Shown here: piece by piece, positions 11,999 to 22,377 of the stretch
How positions within the stretch are numbered: the first letter of the stretch is position 1
Layout of the letters: each line of letters opens with the position of its first letter
Source of the DNA: Rhipidocladum racemiflorum
Taxonomy: Eukaryota > Streptophyta > Magnoliopsida > Poales > Poaceae
Direction of reading: 5' to 3'
DNA length: 64,000 bases
Assembly (NCBI GenBank): GCA_036346355.1
Contig: CM070580.1
Coordinates: 61,396,854-61,460,853 of the forward strand
Position numbers and translations under genes: made by a program
Notes under the pieces: generated by a model
The model's database searches: none
What the model was told of the DNA's origin: nothing
Seen by the model: only the letters and a program-made list of their open reading frames with translations

Positions 11999-13105
11999 CT
12001 AGGTTTCGCATCTCGTACCTGAGGTGAATAGCTCGGGGTACTTCTCGCGCATGCGAGACTCCAGCTCCCAAGTCGCTTCCCTCTTAGTCTGATGTGACCA
12101 CAGCACTTTGACAAACTTGAGCGTCCTGTTTTTCATCACTCGCTCTTAATTCCCTAGAATTTTCACAGGACGGGACTCGAAGGTGAGGTCCTGCTCAAGC
12201 ACTAATGGTTCCAACGAAACCACCAACTCTGGGTCATGCAAGTACTTTCTCAACATCGAAACATGGAATACATTATGGACTCCCTGCATTGACTCCGGTA
12301 GCTCCAAGCGATAGGCCAACATTCCAACTCGAGCTGAGATAGGAAATGGTCCAACGTACCTCGGACTGAGCTTCCCTTTTGTGCCAAAACGCACCACACC
12401 CTTGGTGGGAGATACTCGCAAGAGCACCCTATCACCCACCTCAAACTCCAAATCTCGCCTTCTCACATCAGCATAGCTTTTCTGTCTACTCTGCGCTGTG
12501 AGAAGGTTCTGCCGTACCTCTGCCACACGATCAACAGTCTCTTGAACCCAATCCGATCCAAGGACTGCTCTCTCTCCCACTGCATCCCAACAAAGCAGCG
12601 ATCTGCACTTCCGACCATACAACACCTCATAGGGAGCAACCCGGATGCTGGAATGATAGCTGTTATTATAAGCAAATTCTGCCAAAGGCAAATGATCTTC
12701 CCAGTTACCTTTCCAAGCCATCACACAGGCCCTGAGCATGTCCTCCAAAGTCTAAATAGTACGCTCAGACTGCCCATCGGTCTGAGGGTGAAAAGCGGTA
12801 CTAAGGCGAAGTTGTGTACCCAAAGCACTCTGCAAGCTCTCCCAAAATTTTGAGACAAATTTCGCATCCCGGTCAGAGACAATCGTCTTGGGTACACCAT
12901 GCAGTCTCACAATCTCCCGCACATAGATGGGAGCCAACTCACTCGCTGAATTGGTAGTGCGGATAGGAATGAAGTGCACGGACTTGCTAAGATGATCCAC
13001 CACAACCCAAACAGCATCCTTCCCTCGTGGAGTACGAGGTAGGCCAACCATGAAATCCATAGAAATGTCATCCCAAGGCCACACAGAAATCTCCAATGGC
13101 TGCAA
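11999..13105 (-). pseudogene. pol: Integrase core and chromodomain (pol C-terminus)
   Basis: One minus-strand frame runs from the integrase core to the end of pol, interrupted only by two in-frame stops. The core shows DDISMDFMVGLPRT (first Asp), VSDRDAKFVSKFW (second Asp) and HPQTDGQSERT leading to the Glu region. The stop TAG follows SERTI, where family members have Gln. Then come the GPF/Y segment (RYVGPFPI) and LPESMQGVHNVFHVSMLRKY. After a TAA at 12146-12148 the same frame continues with VKVLWSHQTKREATWELES, the chromodomain signature, to a TAG at 11999-12001. The chromodomain would direct integration to heterochromatin. The stops make the protein non-functional. Confidence 0.9.
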
Positions 13106-13141
13106 CAGGCCAGCGGGACGCTTGTGTTCAGCCTTTACCTT

Positions 13142-13963
13142 CTAACAAATCCCACAAGACGCCACATACTTGGCGATGTCAACTCTCATCCTTTTCCACC
13201 AGAAGTTCTTTTTTAGATCCTTGTACATCTTGGTCTCCTCAGGATGAACCGTGTACGGGGTGCGATGAGCCTCTCTCAAGATGTCAACTTTGACTTGGGA
13301 TTTCTGAGTTACACACAGGTGACCCTGAAACCTCAGAGCTCCCACATCGTCAATGGAAAAGTCCCCAGTTTTGCCATCCTCAAGACGTTTCCTCACCTGC
13401 TGGAGCAAACGATCATGCTGTTGTGCTTCCTGCACACGCTCGGGGATCGCTGACTCAAAAATCAATCGAGTTTCAGCTTGCACGGTCCCCACAAAGCAGT
13501 AGAAGACTCCCAGTCGCTCAAAATCAGCAACAAGACAATCAATGACAGGGGGCATTGTCTTGCGACTGAGAGCGTCAGCCACCACATTTGCCTTGCCCGG
13601 ATGATACTGGATTGTGAGGTCATAATCCTTTATCAATTCTAGCCACCTCCTCTGCCTCAAGTTCAAATCTTTCTGAGTAAAGATGTACTTGAGGCTCTTG
13701 TGATCAGTGAAGATATCACAAAACTCACCATACAGATAATGCCTCCAAATTTTCAACGCAAACACCACAGCGGCTAGCTCAAGATCATGAGTGGGATAGT
13801 TCTGCTCATGCTTTTTCAACTGCCTCGACGCATAAGCAATCACCTTGCCATCTTGCATGAGTACACAACCAAGTCCCAACCGAGAAGCATCAGAATAGAC
13901 AGTGAAACACCTCCCAGGCTCGGGAAGGGTAAGAACAAGAGCAGTCACTAACTTCTCCTTCAA
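13142..13963 (-). pseudogene. pol: RNase H and integrase zinc domain (pol)
   Basis: An open frame of 273 codons lies on the minus strand. It begins in the connection region and carries the RNase H motifs YSDASRLGLGCVLMQDGK, YPTHDLELAAVVFALKIWRHYLYG and FTDHKSLKYIF. The tail LIKDYDLTIQYHPGKANVVADALSRK is diagnostic of gypsy RNase H. The C-terminal part (HRTPYTVHPEETKMY...VASCGIC) is the HHCC zinc-binding domain of integrase. The frame ends in TAG where family members have Gln, then continues in the same frame into the integrase core at 13105. It is in the same frame as the integrase but a different one from the upstream reverse transcriptase. Confidence 0.9.
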
Positions 13964-13996
13964 AGTGCAAAAACTATGCTCACACTCTGCAGTCCA

Positions 13997-15057
13997 CTAA
14001 AATTTCATCCCCTTCTGAGTCAGCTGCGAAAGTGGCTTGGCAATGATAGAGAAATCCTGCACAAAACGCCGATAGTAGCCAGCCAACCCAAGGAAACTAC
14101 GCACCCCTTTAACATTGGAAGGCCTTTTCCAGTCTAAAACTGCTGAGATTTTGCTAGGATCTACAGATATGCCTTCGGGATTGATGATGTGGCCAAGAAA
14201 ACCCACTTCTGAAATCCAGAACTCGCACTTTTCAGCTTGGCAAAGAACTGATTCTCCCTCAAAGTACTCAGCACAAGCCTCAAATGCCGCTCATGCTCCT
14301 CTTCTGATTTAGAGTAAACCAGAATGTCATCGATGAACACTACCACAAACTTATCAAGGTACTTGTGTAGCATACTATTCATCGCCTCCATAAAGACAAC
14401 AGGAGCATTAGTTAGTCCAAAAGACATAACTTTAAATTCATAATGCCCATACCTAGTGGAGAAAGCAGTCTTCTCAATGTCCTGTTCCCTCACACGAATC
14501 TGATTGTACCCAGACTGAAGATTAATTTTGGAGAACACCTTTGCTACCTTCAGTTGGTCAAACAGATCCTCAATGCGAGGCAAAGGATACTTGTTCTTGA
14601 CTGTCACTTGATTAAGAGCACGATAGTCAATGCACATACGCCAACTTCAATCCTTCTTCGAAACGAAGAGGACGGGTGCTCCCCATGGTGACACACTACA
14701 CCGAATAAAGCCCTTGGTCAATAGATCCTCCAATTGCTTTTTCAACTCGTCTTGAAAAGGACGAGCCAAGCGGTATGGAAAGATAGAAATAGGTCGAGTG
14801 CCGGGAACAAGATCAATACGAAACTCCACATTCCTCACAGGAGGCAAACCTAGCAAGTCATCAGGAAACACATCAACAAACTCCTTCACTACAGGGATCT
14901 CCTCAATGGAGGCTGAAGAAGATGGCTTTTCTGACATAGCCATGAGAAAACCCAACTGCCTCAAACAGCGACCAGAAAACAGACTAGCCAAAGCAAAGAT
15001 AGAGCTGGAAGGTATACAACCCTGAAAGGTCAACTCAACTCCTGACGGGGCCTGCAA
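13997..15057 (-). pseudogene. pol: Reverse transcriptase (pol)
   Basis: The minus strand shows FVDVFPDDLLGLPP, YRLARPFQDELKKQLEDLL, a TGA within the normally Gly-containing segment before SWRMCIDYRALN, then NKYPLPRIEDLFDQL, QSGYNQIRV and the active site FIDDILVYSK (the catalytic Asp pair is present). Near 14225-14235 the frame shifts by one base. It resumes at 14206 with GFLGHIINPEGISVDPSKI, the thumb/connection part, and ends in a TAG at 13997. This is a typical gypsy reverse transcriptase with one frameshift and two stops, hence inactive. Confidence 0.9.
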
Positions 15058-15141
15058 GGTAACTGTCTTCCAAAAGCAACAGATCTTGGCACGTTACTGA
15101 TGCAACCAGTCCATGCCCAAAATGACATCAAAAGGAGCCAA

Positions 15142-15765
15142 CTAAATCACTATAAGATTCGCAAAGAAAACCTCATCATCAATGGCAATGGTGCAACCCG
15201 GGCAAACCAAAGAACTAGCAATCAAACCCCCAGGAGAACTGACTATCATAGACTCAGAGATCCGCTGAACTCCCAACTTAGCTCTACTAGCAAACTCAGA
15301 CGACACAAAAGAATAGGATGCTCCAGAATCGAACAACACAAAGGCATCAACTGAATCCACAAGCACTGTACCTGAAACCACCTCTGGATGCCCGGCTGAC
15401 TCGGCGGTCGGCAAGGCGTACACACCTGGTGGCGCCGGGGCAGCAAGCGCCACGACACTCGATTGATGCCCCAACAAGGCTGGGGGCGGCGGAGGTAACT
15501 GAGAAGGAGCCGACGGCTGCGGGCACCAGTAGGCCGCCGGTGGCGCCCAAACAGAGGGCGACTGAGGAGCAGGGGCCGCAATCATGTGCACCGACCATTT
15601 GGAAGACGCCGCTGGAGCGGGAGGAGAAGGCACCGACTCCCACTTCATGATGCTACTAGGATTCATCCTGCAGACTCACCCCATGTGGCCCGGCTTGCCA
15701 CAGTGATTACAACTCCAGGACCAACCGCACTCCGCAGCACGGTTTTCACCACCGCACTTGAAACA
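15142..15765 (-). pseudogene. pol: Zinc knuckles and aspartic protease
   Basis: On the minus strand, codons for a Cys-rich segment (CFKCGGENRAAEC, then CNHCGKPGHMG) make up the nucleocapsid zinc knuckles. A TGA falls inside the second CCHC motif near 15680. Downstream the open frame 15666-15142 has a Pro/Ser-rich linker and then the retropepsin motif FVLFDSGASYSFVS, with its catalytic Asp intact. It ends in TAG, and the same frame goes on with DVILGMDWL, which normally follows the protease in this family. The enzyme would cut the polyprotein. Confidence 0.85.
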
Positions 15766-15832
15766 AATCATGCCCTGCCCGGGCATGGGACGAATAGCCG
15801 CTCGCGAGGAAGACGACAAGGGCGGCTTCATC

Positions 15833-16789
15833 TTAGCCCCTGAGAAGGAGCCCTGTCCCCCCTTGAACTTTTGAAGGTGGGTCGCTGAGAAGACCCACCT
15901 CCTCCACCAAAAGTCCTCTTCTGGCCCCGCTTGGGGCCGCTAGAACCCCTGAACCACCAGGGTTTTGCTTATCCCTGGAGAGCTCCAACTCGAGCTCTAT
16001 GCCCTTTGCCTGCTCCACCATGGAGCAGAAGTCATGAGGTACAGTCGCCCCTATGACAACTCTGAACTCCTGGTTGAGGCCCCTACGGAACCTCCTCGCC
16101 TTCTCCCTATCATCGGCTGCCACAGCTGGCATGAAGCGCACCACATTGTTGAAATCCGCCTCATACTCTGCCACTGACCTCTTTCCCTGGGAAAGAGTCG
16201 TCAGAGTATGCTCCATCCTCTCAAGGAAAGACTCTGGGTAGAACTTGGCTCGAAAGCGAGCCACAAAGTCCTCCCAGGTGACCGGTCCAAGAGCGGGGGC
16301 TCTAGCAGCAAGAACCCCCTCCCACCAGATATCCGCTTGGCCCTTCAGCTGAAAGGCCACAAAGCGAGCTCTCTAGACCGAGGTCAACTCCAGAACCTCA
16401 AACTGCCGCTCCATACCGCAGCCAATCTACGAATTGGACTGGCGTGCCCGCTCCATCAAAAGTGTCCAAACAGAGGGGCATCCACTCCCGGAGACTCATC
16501 CTCGGCTCCGGCACAGCGGGGGTAACAACTGGGGCCGCTGCAGGGAGGGCACAACAGCAGGGGCTGCCCGCAACTGCTGGCGTAGCTCCTGAACCTCCCT
16601 CTGCAGAGCCTGAACCAAGTCCGCAGTGGCGGTGGGTACCTCAGCCCCCGACTGTGCTGCCGGGACCTCCTGCGCTAGCCCATGAGCATTGAACGATGCG
16701 CTTCCCTCAGCTACAGACTCAACAACTCCCTGAGAACCTCGCCCCTGGCCTCCATGGCCACGGCGACCACGACCTCTATCCCTCGGCAT
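15833..16789 (-). pseudogene. gag: Gag polyprotein (capsid region)
   Basis: The ATG at 16787-16789 on the minus strand starts an Arg/Gly-rich N-terminus (MPRDRGRGRRGHGGQGRG). A coiled-coil-like stretch follows (LVQALQREVQELRQQL). Frame is lost near 16500 and regained by 16360, where the Retrotrans_gag domain is clear: LKGQADIWWEGVLAA, VTWEDFVARFRAKFYPESF, SQGKRSVAEYEADFNNVVRF, and RRFRRGLNQEF. A second frameshift near 15900 separates it from the zinc knuckles. Gag would assemble the cytoplasmic particle. The ATG was chosen because the same start is kept in the truncated copy at 9372. Confidence 0.85.
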
Positions 16790-17115
16790 GGCGGCTACAG
16801 TCAGACAACCATCCAATCACACAATCATAAGCACATCATCACATAAACAAGAGCAAAGATCAATCATCATCATAAACATAATCTTCATCAAATAATCAAA
16901 CGCGATGCAATGATGAACCAAAACCGCATCCTAATGTGCAACCAAGTGTGTCAAATTTTAAATTAATTATTCCAACTATACAAGTTTTTATGTTGCTATC
17001 CTATGACAAAAATTTAGTTAAAACCTAAGCCATATTTCTAAGTTATTCCACATCACATTTTAGTTGTATCCTATAGTATGACACTAAAAATACACATTCC
17101 AAGGACCTATAGCCC

Positions 17116-17127
17116 GCTCTGATACCA
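17116..17127 (-). other. Primer binding site, tRNA-iMet
   Basis: The minus strand reads TGGTATCAGAGC, complementary to the 3' end of initiator Met tRNA. It begins three bases inside the LTR end at 17130. Confidence 0.88.
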
Positions 17128-17129
17128 AC

Positions 17130-18399
17130 TGTAACACACCGGCATCTAGTATGCCTGAATGTTACCAAACATAGACTAAACAACATCTAAATACCTCAAA
17201 TAAAGATAAATTACAACAAAGGCACAAATGCTAAAACCGAAAATTTCGGCAGCATCTCCTTTGTTTTATCATGAATTGAAGCAATATCAATAACAAGGCA
17301 ACTCATATCATAACATAAGACATCTAAAGCAGCAATATAAATGGATATAGCATCAACATAAGTCAATAATACCAAATCCAACCACTCCATAAACTATAGC
17401 GAAGCAAATAAAGAACACAAGCACACAATTTAATCCATACACCAAGTTTCATGGCACTTATTATGATCATGACTCAAGTTGATAAATCTGCCTATAGGTG
17501 TGGAGCTACGTGAAGATGTGTAGCTAATGCGCCTTCCCACATGCCGATGTCATGATACCTAAAACAACATAAAACACAAGCGTGAGTTCATCACTCAGCA
17601 AGTATATTGCAATGGACCATAAAGAACAGTTCAATGTTAACATCACTACATACCATGCTCAACATCATGAACAAGTCATAATTTCATATACAACATCATA
17701 CTCATGTCTCTATATCATTGTACTCATTTTATCATCATCATCATGTATGAAATGCGATGCAATGCTCATGTCTCCTCGAAGCACATACCGGTATTGCCGA
17801 GTGCACACCCGTCGGCGTGCACCCTCTTCCCCCTTCCATCCCGAAGATGGAGGGTGCCTACTCCTCGCTTCCATTCACCGCGGTGGATGGAATCACGAGG
17901 TAGGTCTTACTCAATGGCGCTCCGGATTAGTCATAACTTTCTCACCGACCATACCGGACTAGTTATGACGTTCTCACCGACCGGGCCAGATTTCATGCCA
18001 TGAATGCAATTATGCCATAAACAGAATCAACTTGCATATAACTAAACTGAGCATTATATAGCGTCGTAATAACCATTTTCATCATGTCATGGGAAATCAC
18101 CCAACATGTCAAAATATCATATCATGTAATCCATTTGCATCTAGTCAAGACTAGCAACAAACAACCCAATACCCATTTCAATATACTTGCCTCAACCGGG
18201 GGCGACGGATTAGCGAGAGGATGAGGGCACTCCCGGGATCACACCACTTGCACAAACATACCACACACTCAAAACATGCCCCCAAAACAGTACGCAAAAG
18301 CTGATCTACCCCGACTTCACAAACTACTCCCAAAATTGAAAAACAGAGAATCTGTCCCGTCGGGATAGCAGGCTTCAATCTAGCATAACTTTAGTTCTA
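17130..18399 (-). repeat. Truncated 5' LTR of the gypsy element
   Basis: This aligns with 9713-10990 of the complete LTR, and identity stops abruptly after TTAGTTCTA at 18399. The retained part is the U5-proximal half, including the stem-loop cluster at about 17800-17890. The promoter half is gone, so the element cannot be transcribed from its own LTR. Confidence 0.9.
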
Positions 18400-18568
18400 C
18401 CACTGAACTCAACAGTATTAATAATATTAAAGTGCCATCACCAACTAAGTCATCATCAACCACTGAACTCAACAGTATTAATAATTTGACATCAAAAACA
18501 ATAGTGAACTTCCCGTTCACTTCCAACAATACCATCCTTCAACATTTTCTGAGAATACTATACCCCAT
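18400..18568. other. Unclassified spacer with 27-bp direct repeat
   Basis: A segment of about 27 bases beginning CCACTGAACTCAACAG occurs at 18400-18425 and again at 18460-18485. I see no convincing coding frame. It separates the broken gypsy LTR from the next LTR-like sequence. Confidence 0.5.
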
Positions 18569-19879
18569 TGTAACATCCCAAAATTTGCCTCTAATATATT
18601 TAGTGTGTTTCTTGGATTATTTAGAATTTTCTGGAATTTATTTGGACTCAAGTTTATTGAACTAATCACATTAAATAAATATCACGCATTTTTGCATAAG
18701 CATAAAATCCAAAATTTTGTTTATAATAAAGATAATGGGTAGACGAGAGTGTTCTCTTCAAATATTTTCGAAAAACATGTTATATAAATTAAGTCGTTGA
18801 TTTTATAAAAACTCTATACAGGTGTCTGATTCACTAAAAGAATTTTCATGAAAAATCTACAGTCGAAAAATCACGAAACCAACTTTGTTAGGTTCCAAAT
18901 AGTTCCTAGTATTTTAGAGGAATTTTTCAGATTTTTAGAACCCACTGTTTTTTTTCTCAACACGTTTTAAGAACGTATATACATTTGTGTATGCATGTAC
19001 GTGTGCATTCATCCAGCCATTTCCTTGTTTGCACAAAGCTTCATGGGCGCCGGTTTTATTCTCTAATCAATGCCAATACGTTTTCCTTTAATTTTCAGCC
19101 GTTCGTAGCTTTTGCGCTTCCAGCCGGTTTCCAACGGTTGAAATGCATGTCAATTAAGGAATGACTTAATTTGCTAGCAACACATTTCTTCCTTTCCTAC
19201 ACGTTGTTACCCTTTCCTTGAGTGCATTCATTCCTTAGTTGTGCGTATGAACCCATTTGGAAACTGATTGCATGTGATCTTGAGTGTTCGCGGTAGAAAA
19301 TTTTCGATTGTTAATAGTGTAGCCTACCTGTATACCAACATATTGGGAATCTAGCAATTTATCCCGGTTTACTAAAGAATGCAACAGTTCAAGACTCAAC
19401 AAAGATACGTGTGTGAAGACAAACAGTGCCTTTAGCAGTATTAGATTCCACATCTTAGATAGGTATAAATAGGGTGGCTTGTGTGCTCCAAAAGACATTA
19501 GAATTCAATCCTTTAATATTCTTTTTGTCTACGACAATAAATTTTCTACTTGATTTTGCTCTTGTATTTTAATTTTTTTTGATAAATTCGGTAGAGGGCC
19601 TAGTCCCCATTATGGACAATTCCCAGCAACAAAGGAAAGAGTGGAGAGAGAAAGAGAAGGGGAATTTTGCATTTGACTCATGTGCATGCAGGGTTAACAA
19701 TATCGATACCAAAAAGACCACTTAAAATAAAAATTATCAAGTCAAAAATCGTAGAAAAATCCTCAGAAACCGAAGAATTAAAAATTCAAATTTTTTTTGA
19801 GAGATTTTAAATAAAATAAAATAAACAACTAGTTTTCACCGAAAAGCTGCCGATTTTGACCTGATGTTGACTCTCGTGA
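18569..19879 (+). mobile_element. Possible degenerate LTR, unclassified
   Basis: It begins TGTAACATCCCAAAATTTG, a typical grass gypsy LTR start, and contains a good TATA box at 19464-19474 followed about 75 bp later by AATAAA. No matching end (for example GTTACA), target duplication or internal region was found. No protein is encoded. It could equally be AT-rich intergenic DNA that happens to carry these signals. Confidence 0.35.
19464..19474 (+). promoter_or_regulatory. TATA box in LTR-like stretch
   Basis: TATAAATAGGG is followed by a plausible short transcript leader and an AATAAA about 75 bp downstream, as in LTR R regions. Confidence 0.4.
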
Positions 19880-20017
19880 CACTACTAGAGAAAGAGCTTT
19901 TAGTACCGGTTGGTGAGGGCCTTCAGTACTGGTTTTTTGAACCGGTACAAGCCATTCGGGACTGATGTCCGATGGCTAGAACCGGTACTGATGGTACTAG
20001 AAATGCTTCAAAATATG

Positions 20018-20083
20018 AGAGAAGTGAGACTCGAACGCGCAACCTCGTGGTTCCAGCCTCACACTTCTAACCAACCCACCCAC
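20018..20083 (-). other. tRNA-like remnant in mini-CACTA
   Basis: On the minus strand it reads GTTGGTTAG (D-loop/A-box-like), an anticodon-arm-like segment, GAGGTTGCGC and GTTCGAGTCTC (B-box-like) in tRNA order and spacing. Acceptor pairing is poor and no CCA context exists, so this is not a working tRNA gene. It probably descends from one. Confidence 0.45.
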
Positions 20084-20217
20084 CATCGCGTATACTGATA
20101 TACATAGAATATGTACTCCTTTTGAACTTTCCTGAAATGAGACATCAGTACCGATTCGTAACACCAACCGGTACTGATGCCCTCATCAGTACCAGTTCGT
20201 GTTATGAAATGGTACTG

Positions 20218-20310
20218 ATGCCCTCACATCGGTACCGGTTCGTAACACGAACCGGTATTGATGGCATCAGTACCGGTTCGTGTTACGAACCGGTACCGAT
20301 GTGAGGGCAT
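20218..20310. repeat. Perfect 40-bp inverted repeat (hairpin)
   Basis: The arm at 20218-20257 is exactly complementary to 20271-20310, with a 13-nt loop. Pairing continues outwards with occasional mismatches. A transcript would form a long near-perfect duplex, a possible small-RNA source. Confidence 0.9.
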
Positions 20311-20454
20311 CAATACCGGTTCGGAACACAAACCGGTACTAAATGCCAGCAAGAGCCATGTAGCCAATGAGCCGGTACTTATGTCACTATTAGTATCGGT
20401 TCAAATTCAATCGGTATTGATCTGCCGGTAGGAAAGCCTAGTTTTCTAGTAGTG

Positions 20455-20799
20455 GGTTTTTTGTCGCATAATTTTTTTCAATTTTTTTAGAATTTGATCG
20501 CTTTTCGATCCATTTTAGCTGTCAAGACGGCTCGGGTTTTCGACCAATTTTTGACGGTTTTGTGAACCATGTGTGCATGATTGAGGGTTGATCCAACTGT
20601 TGATATAGTAGCTGATATTAAAGAAGAAGAAAATGTGATGCGACTTATTGCTAGCAGCACCTAGAAAGAATTGCTAGCAGCCCCTAGAAAGAATTCATCA
20701 CTCATATGACGACAAAGGTAATTAACCAAACATTTGCAGATTAACGGGCACAAAGCATGCATATGATCGTGCATACGCAAGGTCACCCAGTAAATCCCA
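20455..20799. other. 3' flank of the host gene
   Basis: No gene is seen. It contains a 23-bp tandem duplication (20647-20669 and 20670-20692, one mismatch). It should include the downstream untranslated region of the minus-strand gene ending at 20800. Confidence 0.5.
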
Positions 20800-21333
20800 T
20801 CAAACGGCCACAACCTTGTGGTTGGCGTTCCTGGCAGGCTCAACCACTTCGTTACGTGACAACCCGCACCCTGACCCCATGCACCCCAGCAAGCCGCCGC
20901 CCTTCCTCCTCTGCGCGTTGCTGGCCTTCGCTACGTTTTTCCCTGCGCCGTCCTCCGCGAAGGTGACGCGCTTCTTGCTCCCTGTTGATGATGCCTTTGC
21001 GCTTCCCATGGAGGAGCTCAGCACCGGCGACGCCGCCTGGCTGCTGCCCGCGGACGACCGCACGGCGGGGAACTGGTGCGCCCGGAGCTGGCCTTCGGAG
21101 AACACCATGCTGGCGGGCGACGCCGGGCTGTAGCTGTCGACTGCGCTGAACTCAAAGCTGGCGTCCATTGACGCGGGCGGAGTCTCCATCTCCACCGGCG
21201 CGTTCTGCCGGCTGCGTCTGTGGGTCGCGCGTCGCCGGGCGGCGAAGTTAGCGCTGTTGACATCGACGTCAACTGGCACAAGGCCGGCGTCTACGGCCGT
21301 CATCAGCTCGACGAGCGCCCGCGGCTTCCTCAT
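20800..21333 (-). CDS. Uncharacterised plant protein, 177 aa, single exon
   Basis: This uninterrupted 177-codon frame has strongly GC-biased third positions, as in many grass genes and unlike the surrounding transposons. The product starts MRKPRALVELMTAVDAG and has a basic patch (ARRRATHRRSRQ). A central motif FEFSAVDSYSPASPASMVF precedes FSEGQLRAHQFPAV, and a Ser/Ala-rich stretch follows. A basic KKRVTFAEDG segment leads to a C-terminus containing GGGLLGCMGSGCGLSRNEVVEPA. The order FEF...SPAS...F.G.L...P loosely resembles plant DUF1645-like or membrane-associated kinase regulator proteins, but I cannot assign a family. No signal peptide or membrane segment is visible. The upstream 490 bp ends at the CACTA insertion, and a mini-CACTA lies 345 bp downstream, so expression may be affected by silencing. 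It is probably a real gene; its function is unknown. Confidence 0.68.
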   Translation of the reverse strand: MRKPRALVELMTAVDAGLVPVDVDVNSANFAARRRATHRRSRQNAPVEMETPPASMDASFEFSAVDSYSPASPASMVFSEGQLRAHQFPAVRSSAGSSQAASPVLSSSMGSAKASSTGSKKRVTFAEDGAGKNVAKASNAQRRKGGGLLGCMGSGCGLSRNEVVEPARNANHKVVAV

Positions 21334-21823
21334 GCTTGTAGATGCAGATACTCTGGGTTTTAGCTACTAGCCTACCACCAAGAGCTTGCTAAGCTAGTGC
21401 ATCTGTGCGTGCAGTACGATAGCTAACTAATCATGGATATAAATATGGGAATGGCGTGCAGGTAGATACAAAGGTGTGTGAGGTCTTAGCGGCAAGAGTG
21501 GTGATGAAAACAACGATGTTTATTTGGTGTCGGGGCGCTGGCATATGCGGAAGTGATGCGTTTGTCGAGCTTGCATGTTGGATAGCGTATGTCAGGGTTT
21601 GGAACGAGAGCCTGCAGGTGGGATTTCAGTTGGTAGTTTTCTATGGCCACAAGCGCTACAAGCCAGCGTAGCGTGCATGGCGCCGTAGTTTTGGTTTTGT
21701 CGCAACAGAAGTGGCGGTGCGGCCGGCTTCGCCTTGTCTGCGCGTTGATTGACGTCGTAGTGCGCGGATCCAATCACACTTGCACGCCTGCTACTGTACT
21801 TGTCCTTCTGTGCATAGACATTG
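21334..21823 (-). promoter_or_regulatory. Upstream region of the 177-aa gene
   Basis: About 490 bp separate the ATG from the CACTA insertion. A TATA-like element (ATATTTATA on the minus strand) lies at 21438-21446, about 105 bp before the ATG, a reasonable distance for a plant leader. No coding sequence is convincing here. Any enhancers further upstream have been pushed 28 kb away. Confidence 0.35.
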
Positions 21824-22377
21824 AGTCACTGCTACAGAACCGGCCTTCACAACCGGTCTACACTACTACGGAAAGGGCCTTTAGTGCCGGTTTAAAAGAG
21901 CCTTTAGTACCGGTTTTTGAACCGGTACAGGCCATCCGGGACTGATGCTCAAGGGCATCAGTCCCGGTTCTCTCACCCGGTACTGATAGCGTATCAGTAC
22001 CGGTTGGTAGTCACACGTGGTAGCGCATCGTGAGACCCTGTGGACCTTATTAGTACCGGTTGGTGTCTCCAACCGGTTCTGATGATTCCCTCATCAGTAC
22101 CGGTTGTTTTATCTAACCGGTACTGATGGGTTGTATATAATATATATGTAAATATGTGTGTGTCCAATACTGGCTATTATATATAATATACTACAATATA
22201 TATAATCAAATCACGGTGACTTCATGTGTGTGTTAAATCACAACGAATTAAAACACATATAATTTAATCATGCACATTTGCACGATAATAAAATCATGTA
22301 CATTCATTAACAAATTTAATTACATATAATGTACTACAATATGTACACAACTTTAATTACAACTCCGGTATTTCTTT

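Larger units (their letters stand above)
9713..18399 (-). mobile_element. Ty3/gypsy chromovirus, degenerate
   Basis: Reading on the minus strand: truncated 5' LTR (18399-17130), tRNA-Met primer site (17127-17116), gag, zinc knuckles, aspartic protease, reverse transcriptase, RNase H, integrase, C-terminal chromodomain, polypurine tract (11937-11926) and complete 3' LTR (11925-9713). The order protease-RT-RNase H-integrase identifies Ty3/gypsy. The chromodomain identifies a chromovirus, most likely the Tekay/Del branch judging by the long LTRs and gag-pol layout. Several stop codons and at least three frameshifts show it is dead. The truncated LTR leaves no target duplication to check. Confidence 0.93.
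19880..20454. mobile_element. Miniature CACTA element, 575 bp
   Basis: It starts CACTACTAGAGAAAGAGC and ends with the inverted form (CTAGTTTTCTAGTAGTG). Its interior is packed with subterminal repeats of ACCGGT(A/T)CTGATG type in both orientations. The first 85 bp closely match the left end of CACTA element 1 at 21861, so it is a non-autonomous relative. It encodes no protein; short open frames here are translated repeats. The flanking triplets (TGA and GGT) do not match, so the target duplication has decayed or an end has been altered. It contains a tRNA-like stretch and a long perfect hairpin. Confidence 0.85.

Noticed and set aside
19877..20457. Target duplication for the mini-CACTA
   Set aside because: Flanking triplets TGA and GGT differ; shifting the ends by one or two bases gives no match.
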